64,000 nt of DNA from JAGWBD01 sp965220615 (GTDB taxonomy: Bacteria > Chloroflexota > Anaerolineae > Aggregatilineales > Phototrophicaceae), in the NCBI GenBank assembly GCA_965220615.1, contig CBDCQL010000002.1:1-64000 (forward strand), written 5' to 3'. Made by a program: the position numbers and the translations under genes. Positions 59,313 through 64,000 of the stretch are shown piece by piece. The number at the start of each line of letters is the position of its first letter. The first letter of the stretch is position 1. The notes under the pieces are model-generated. The model had not been told where the DNA came from, made no database searches, and saw nothing but the letters and a program-made list of their open reading frames with translations.

Positions 59313-60704
59313 ATGGGCAACTTAAGTCGACGGGAAATGTTACAGGCGAGCGCGGCCGGAGTAGCCGGTGCCGCCGCCGCCGCGTTGCCGGGGAGCGTGT
59401 CGCTGGCCTCGGCGCCATCGCAGGACCAGATTTCGATGCGCTACCAGACCTTTAACGTGGACAATGTCCAGCACATGCTCAACACCTACATGGAGATGAA
59501 CCCGCACGTCTCCATTGAGGCCATTTCGGTAACGGGCGTCGATCATCAGGAAGTCGCCACCAAGATTCTGGCGACCCTGGCGGCCGGCAACCCGGTGGAC
59601 GTCGGCTTCGCCTGCACGGAGGTGACGCACCTCTACGCCGGCGAGGGTCTGGCGCAGCCGCTGACCGCGCGCCTGATGGACGACGCGGAAGAGTTCATGG
59701 AGTACTACGCCGACACCAGCGCGGCGCTTTCGGAGACCATGCTCTACGAGGGCGACGTCTACCAGTTGATGGACAACTTCAACGCGGCCAACATGTTCTT
59801 CAACAAGAATCTGCTGGCCGAGGCCGGGCTGGAGATGCCGGGCAAGGAATGGACCAAGGACGACTTCTACGGCATGGCGCAGGCCATGACCGGCATCGAC
59901 GGCTCCTTCGGCTATGGCTGGATCAATCGCTTCTGGGGCAGCTGGATGCCCTGGATCTTCGTCAATGACACCAACGTGCTTGAGGAAGAGCGGGCGCCCG
60001 GCGGCGAATGGTTCTGGGACACCTTCTACGCGGGCGACGAGCGCGCCGAGGGGCGCGGCGGTGGCTGGCGCTGGCCGGCGCCGCAGGCCAACAACCCGAA
60101 GATGGTCGAGGCGCTGGAGTTTGTGGTCTCGCTGACGGAGGAGGGACTGACGCCGGCGGTGCAGATCGGCGGCGGCACCACCCTGCTGGGCTTCTTCAGC
60201 GCCAACAAGCTGGGGATGACGCCGGCGGGCGGCTTCTGGTCCGGCGGCCTGATCAACTCCGGCCTGGAACCGGGCTCCTTCGACACGCAGTTCTGGCCGG
60301 AGTGGAAGTCGCAACGGCATCAACTGGGCGTCTGCGGCCCGTGGATTCTGGATGGCGGCCCCAACGCTGACCAGTGCTGGGATTTCCTGAAGCACTACAA
60401 GGAGCGTGATATTCAGGACAACCTGGGTCACTTCACGCCGCTGCCGCTGACGACGCCGACGCGGCGTTCGCTGAACACGGAAGAGCGTTTCGGTCAGACG
60501 GGCGTGGAAAACTGGCGCGTGTTCTACGAGACGATCGACGAGCGGCCGGACACGGGTCCGATCGCGCAGCCGGTGTTTGTGGTGGAACTGACCAACATTT
60601 TCACCCGCTACACCAGTCTGGCGGTCAACGGCGAGCAGACGCCGCAGGAAGCGCTGGACAACATGCAGGCGGAGATGGAAGACCTCTACGCGCGCAACGC
60701 GTAG
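59313..60704 (+). CDS. Family 1 sugar-binding protein with Tat signal (array copy 3)
   Basis: 463 residues, nearly collinear with copy 1. The Tat signal is LSRREMLQASAAGVAGAAAA. GFACTEVTHLYAGEGLAQPL, FWGSWMPWIFVNDTNVLEEE and GGGTTLLGFFSANKLGMTPA are counterparts of copy 1 with scattered replacements. Long stretches of identical DNA with copy 1 point to recent duplication or gene conversion. It has its own leader and a downstream hairpin. Same expected role in sugar capture. Confidence 0.9.
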   Translation: MGNLSRREMLQASAAGVAGAAAAALPGSVSLASAPSQDQISMRYQTFNVDNVQHMLNTYMEMNPHVSIEAISVTGVDHQEVATKILATLAAGNPVDVGFACTEVTHLYAGEGLAQPLTARLMDDAEEFMEYYADTSAALSETMLYEGDVYQLMDNFNAANMFFNKNLLAEAGLEMPGKEWTKDDFYGMAQAMTGIDGSFGYGWINRFWGSWMPWIFVNDTNVLEEERAPGGEWFWDTFYAGDERAEGRGGGWRWPAPQANNPKMVEALEFVVSLTEEGLTPAVQIGGGTTLLGFFSANKLGMTPAGGFWSGGLINSGLEPGSFDTQFWPEWKSQRHQLGVCGPWILDGGPNADQCWDFLKHYKERDIQDNLGHFTPLPLTTPTRRSLNTEERFGQTGVENWRVFYETIDERPDTGPIAQPVFVVELTNIFTRYTSLAVNGEQTPQEALDNMQAEMEDLYARNA

Positions 60705-61021
60705 GGATCCGCGAGACAGGTTGCGGGGCAGCGGCCAGCGGGTCGCTGCCCCGCAAAAATTAGACTTGATGGCGGCATAAGAACTCTCGAAAAATGACTT
60801 CGCAGGTTTGCTGCGAATTTCCCAGACAGTCCATGCCGGTGCGCCAGTCGACCGTCACATGACGTCAGTAAGCAGGCGCAAATCATCGTCAACCACGCAG
60901 CGGACGACAATCAACAGAACGACGACAAGGGCCATGACCGGACTGCAAGCTCGCTGCCTGGTTGCGGCGACCCTGCATCCAGGTCGTTGAATCCCCCGGG
61001 ATGATTTGAGGAGAGACTGAA
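60705..61021. other. 317-base spacer before binding-protein copy 4
   Basis: A 12-bp stem TGCGGGGCAGCG/CGCTGCCCCGCA (60722-60755) follows the copy 3 stop but is succeeded by AAAAATTA instead of a T-run. TTCGCAG-GTTTG-CTGCGAA then TTT (60799-60820) is a second, weak terminator-like hairpin. The leader block of copies 1-3 is absent. The remainder shows no gene. Confidence 0.55.
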
Positions 61022-62407
61022 ATGAGCGCATTAAGTCGACGCGAAATGCTACAGGCGAGCGCGGCCACCGTGGCCGCTGCCGCTGCCGGAGCGTTACCGG
61101 GCAGCGTGGCGCTCGCTGCGGCGCCATCGCAGGACAACATCACCCTGCGCCTGCAGGCCGACCCGAGAGACTACCAGGAAGTGATCGACACCTACGCCGG
61201 CGTCGCGCCCAACGTCACCGTCGAGCCGGTCAGCGTGACCGGCATCGACCATGCCGAGGTGGCGACCAAAATCCTGGCTTCGCTGGCCGCCGGCACGCCG
61301 GTGGATATCGGCTTCGCGGCCACGGAGGCGACGCAGCTCTACGCCGGCGAGGGGTTGGCCATGGGCATGAAGGACCGCCTGCTGGACCAGGCCGATGACC
61401 TGCTGGAGTATTTCTCGGACGTCAGCCCGGTGCTGGTCGAAACCGACTTTTACGAAGGCGACCTTTATCAGCTACCGCGCGATTTCAACGCCGCCAACAT
61501 GTGGCTGAATACCAAACTTCTGGGTGAAGCCGGCCTGGAGATGCCCGGCGAAGACTGGACGAAGGACGACTTCAACGAATATGCAATGGCCCTGACCGGG
61601 CTGGGCCCGGATGGCGATTCTTTCGGATTCGCCTGGAACAACGGGCTCTGGGGTGGGTGGCTGCCCTGGATCTTCGTCAACGACAGCAATTTGCTGACCG
61701 AGGAACGCGTGGGGGGCGGCGAGTGGCTGTGGGACACTTTCTACGCCGATGACCCCAACGCCGAGGGGCGTGGCGGCGGCTTCCGCTGGCCGGAACCGCA
61801 GGCCAACAATCCCTTGATCGTCGAGGCGCTTGAGCACGTCGTCGCGCTGACGCGGGACGGCTATGCGCCGTCGGTCGAACGCGGTTTCGCCGAGAACCTG
61901 TCGGGCTTTTTCGCCGCCGACAAGATTGGCATGTACCCTGGCGGGGGCTTCTTCACGGGCTTCCTGCAGGACGCGGGTATGGAGCCGGGCACATACGACG
62001 CCCAGTTCTGGCCCAGATGGCAGTCGCAACGGCACCAGCTGGGTGTGGGCGCGCTGTGGATCCTGATCGGCGGCAATGAAGATGCCGCCTGGGACTTCGT
62101 CAAGTGGCACACGGGCCGCGACGTGATGGAGATGATCGGTTTCTTCAAGGTGACGCGGACGACGCCGGCGCGGCGCTCGATGTGCACGGCAGAGCGCTTT
62201 CCAAACGTGAGCAACTGGAACATTTTCTACGACACGGTTGACGCGCGGCCGGACACGGGGCCCATCCCTGCGCCGGTCTTCTCGATCGAGTTGACGAACA
62301 TTTTCACGCGCTATACTGAAGTGGCCGTCAGCCTGGAGCAGTCGCCGCAGGATACGTTGGACGCCATGCAGGCCGAGCTGGAGGACCTCTACGCTCGCAA
62401 CGCATAG
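61022..62407 (+). CDS. Family 1 sugar-binding protein with Tat signal (array copy 4)
   Basis: 461 residues. The Tat signal LSRREMLQASAATVAAAAAG has diverged somewhat, and the mature part is the most different of the set: RLQADPRDYQEVIDTYAG, a MGMKDRLLDQADDLLEYF segment and LWGGWLPWIFVNDSNLLTEE. AGGAGAG precedes the ATG. It lies directly before the permease genes and so may be the original partner of this transporter. It shares the C-terminal LEDLYARNA with the other copies. Confidence 0.9.
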   Translation: MSALSRREMLQASAATVAAAAAGALPGSVALAAAPSQDNITLRLQADPRDYQEVIDTYAGVAPNVTVEPVSVTGIDHAEVATKILASLAAGTPVDIGFAATEATQLYAGEGLAMGMKDRLLDQADDLLEYFSDVSPVLVETDFYEGDLYQLPRDFNAANMWLNTKLLGEAGLEMPGEDWTKDDFNEYAMALTGLGPDGDSFGFAWNNGLWGGWLPWIFVNDSNLLTEERVGGGEWLWDTFYADDPNAEGRGGGFRWPEPQANNPLIVEALEHVVALTRDGYAPSVERGFAENLSGFFAADKIGMYPGGGFFTGFLQDAGMEPGTYDAQFWPRWQSQRHQLGVGALWILIGGNEDAAWDFVKWHTGRDVMEMIGFFKVTRTTPARRSMCTAERFPNVSNWNIFYDTVDARPDTGPIPAPVFSIELTNIFTRYTEVAVSLEQSPQDTLDAMQAELEDLYARNA

Positions 62408-62430
62408 GGTCGACAGTGGCAGAACAGCGG

Positions 62431-62475
62431 GCGGCTGCACAAGGATTCGTCAGAAAACTGTGCAGCCGCTATACT
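62431..62475 (+). promoter_or_regulatory. Hairpin and -10-like box between binding-protein copy 4 and the permeases
   Basis: GCGGCTGCACA (62431-62441) pairs perfectly with TGTGCAGCCGC (62459-62469), and TATACT (62470-62475) then TTT follow. It may partly end transcription or protect the binding-protein transcript. A new promoter here could drive the permeases. Confidence 0.5.
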
Positions 62476-62506
62476 TTTGCCTGGGCGAATTAAGGGAGGG
62501 CTCAGC

Positions 62507-63460
62507 GTGGCACCCGAAGCGACCCTGAGCAGCGGTCGGCGCAACTGGCTGCCCGCCTGGCTGGCCGGCGACACGGTGCAGGGCATCCGCCGCCAGCGTA
62601 TGGTGCTGGGCATCCTGTTCCTTCTGCCGACGCTGATCGGCCTGATTCTTTTCGTGCTGGGCCCGATCGTGGTGGCCGTCGCGATGGGTTTCATGAAATG
62701 GAACGTTTTCCGGCCACCGGAATTCGTCGCGCTCAAGAATTTTGCGCGTCTGTTTCGACATGATCTGGTAGGAAACAGCTTCGGCAATACCTTCGTCATG
62801 ATGGCGATGACGGTAGGCATGCTGGAGGTCTTCGCGATCGCGCTGGCGCTGTCGGTACATCGCTTCGCGCGCAGTCGCCTGGCCTACTTCTTTCGGACGG
62901 TCTGGTTTCTGCCGGTGCTGCTCTCGGGTGTCTCGGTAGCGGTCACCCTGTCCTATATGTTCCACACGGATTTTGGCGTGGTCAACTATTATCTGGGGGC
63001 CCTCGGCATCGACAAGGTGCCCTGGCTGGTCTCCAGCGACGTGGTGCGCTTCAGCGTCTCGCTGGCGACGGTCTGGCGCAATCTGGGCTTCACCTTCATC
63101 ATCTATCTGGGTGGCGTGAGCGCGCTGCCGCAGGAGATTCTGGAGGCGGCCACAGTGGACGGGGCGCGTGGACTGAAGCGTCTGTGGCTGATCACGCTGC
63201 CGCTGTTGAGCCCGACGATCCTTTTCGCAACGGTGATCGACGTGATTCGCCTGCTGCAGTTCTTCGACGAGCCCTACGTGATGACGCGAGGAGGACCGGG
63301 CGATTCGAGCCGAACGGCCGTGATGATGGTCTACGATACGGCCTTCGCCAACCTTGAGTTCGGCTACGCTTCAAGCATTTCGGTCGTCCTTTTCCTGATC
63401 ATTCTGGCGGTGACCGGCTTCCAGTTCCTGCTCAGCAAGCGCTGGGTCTTCTACCAGTAG
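62507..63460 (+). CDS. Sugar ABC transporter permease (MalF/UgpA type)
   Basis: 317 residues with six membrane helices. RQRMVLGILFLLPTLIGLIL is the first, and the EAA loop that contacts the ATPase reads EAATVDGARGLKRLWLITLP. FGVVNYYLGALG and a late GGPGDSSRTAVMMVYDTAF are usual in the MalF-type half. GTG 62507 has GGGAGGG 6 bases upstream. It pairs with the permease that starts 13 bases downstream; no ABC ATPase is seen in the window, and a shared MsiK-like ATPase elsewhere is likely. Confidence 0.92.
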   Translation: MAPEATLSSGRRNWLPAWLAGDTVQGIRRQRMVLGILFLLPTLIGLILFVLGPIVVAVAMGFMKWNVFRPPEFVALKNFARLFRHDLVGNSFGNTFVMMAMTVGMLEVFAIALALSVHRFARSRLAYFFRTVWFLPVLLSGVSVAVTLSYMFHTDFGVVNYYLGALGIDKVPWLVSSDVVRFSVSLATVWRNLGFTFIIYLGGVSALPQEILEAATVDGARGLKRLWLITLPLLSPTILFATVIDVIRLLQFFDEPYVMTRGGPGDSSRTAVMMVYDTAFANLEFGYASSISVVLFLIILAVTGFQFLLSKRWVFYQ

Positions 63461-63473
63461 GGGAGAGACGAAC

Positions 63474-64000
63474 ATGACGGTCATCAACCGGCTCTCCGCC
63501 CGGCGCCGCAGTGACGAGGATGTGGTCGAGCGCATCCCGGACTGGATGCCCCGCAACGCTGCTGACTGGCTGGCGATGGTTTTCATGATCGCCATCGGCA
63601 TGCTGACGATCATGCCGATCATATGGGTAGTGTCCACGTCCTTGCGCACGCCGGCAGAGTCCTTCACCGTGCCGCCCGAGTGGCTGCCGGAGGACCTGTA
63701 CTTTGGCAACTACCTGCAGGTCTTCGACGAGATCCCCTTCGTCTACCAGATGGGCAACAGCTTTTTTGTGACGCTGTCTACGGTCGTCGGTCAATTGACG
63801 ACGGCTACGCTGGCGGGCTACACCTTCGCGCGGCTGTACTTCCCTGGGCGCGACATGCTGTTCTGGGTGGTGCTGGCGACTCTGATGATTCCCTATCAGG
63901 CGACGCTGATCCCGCTCTTCGTGATCATTTCGAAGGTCTTCGGGCTGGCAGACACGCTTTGGTCATTGATCCTGCCCGCGCTGCCGACGGCCTTCGGTAC
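63474..64000 (+). CDS. Sugar ABC transporter permease (MalG type), 5' part
   Basis: Open from ATG 63474 to the window end, 175 residues. A polar N-terminus with DWMPRNAADW leads into MVFMIAIGMLTIMPIIWVVS. STSLRTPAESFTVPPEWLPE and FGNYLQVFDEIPF are the MalG-type periplasmic loop, and TTATLAGYTFARLYFPGRD precedes the next helices. The EAA loop is not reached. GGGGAGAG precedes the ATG. It completes the transmembrane pair for the binding-protein array. Confidence 0.9.
   Translation, partial: MTVINRLSARRRSDEDVVERIPDWMPRNAADWLAMVFMIAIGMLTIMPIIWVVSTSLRTPAESFTVPPEWLPEDLYFGNYLQVFDEIPFVYQMGNSFFVTLSTVVGQLTTATLAGYTFARLYFPGRDMLFWVVLATLMIPYQATLIPLFVIISKVFGLADTLWSLILPALPTAFG

Noticed and set aside
61022..62407. 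CRISPR-like or tandem short repeats in the binding-protein array
   Set aside because: The repetition is gene-length paralogy; no regular short repeats with spacers are present anywhere in the window.

Overview
The window is GC-rich, densely coded bacterial chromosome. No rRNA, tRNA, phage structural cluster or CRISPR array was seen. Several signs together suggest an uncultured member of the Chloroflexota (Caldilineae/Anaerolineae type): an F420-type LLM oxidoreductase, a menaquinone-type UbiA prenyltransferase, many sugar-acid type oxidoreductases, Tat-exported family 1 binding proteins, and a family of intergenic repeats beginning CCCTCACCCCCCG. This assignment is inference; no marker gene settles it.

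Layout. 0-7 kb: sugar-nucleotide and surface-sugar genes (phosphohexomutase, nucleotidyltransferase, GDP-mannose 3,5-epimerase-like), a peptide-type binding protein and a frameshifted isopropylmalate/tartrate dehydrogenase-like gene. 7-11.5 kb: a four-gene metal ABC transport operon behind a DtxR/MntR-like operator; both permeases carry extra cytoplasmic domains. 11.6-17.3 kb: housekeeping genes (nitroreductase, RarA, glutamate dehydrogenase, UPF0145, M20 peptidase). 17.4-25.2 kb: two paralogous CE7 esterases in inverted orientation. Between them lie a tandem winged-helix protein, an AT-richer three-gene defence module (GHKL ATPase with a Shedu-like nuclease end, Vsr endonuclease, C5-cytosine methyltransferase) and an alcohol dehydrogenase. 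25.3-29.3 kb: YesL-like membrane protein, LLM oxidoreductase, galT, and a second AT-rich patch with a compact type II restriction-modification pair.

29.4-40.3 kb is a carbohydrate/sugar-acid region: aldo/keto reductase, two Gfo/Idh/MocA dehydrogenases, two xylose-isomerase-like epimerases, three tandem SDRs and a GH50-like protein that appears to lack both catalytic glutamates. 40.4-48.9 kb holds NIPSNAP plus two MFS transporters, acetyl-CoA synthetase, two stand-alone phage-tail-collar proteins, a CarD-like protein and a UbiA prenyltransferase. 49-51.2 kb holds ParA and a ParB-like protein, followed by two copies of a CGTAAC-N4-GTTACG palindrome.

51.3-64 kb is an oligosaccharide uptake and breakdown locus: GH4 alpha-galactosidase, galactokinase, GH32 beta-fructosidase, four paralogous Tat-type binding proteins plus the 3' relic of a fifth, then two MalFG-type permeases (the second runs off the window). 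With galT at 27 kb this fits raffinose-family sugar use: alpha-galactosidase and fructosidase release galactose, glucose and fructose, and GalK/GalT channel the galactose. The most unusual items are the GHKL-nuclease/Vsr/Dcm module, the binding-protein array with terminator-like leader hairpins, the modified metal permeases, the partition-type palindromes, and an intergenic repeat that has become the N-terminus of an SDR.
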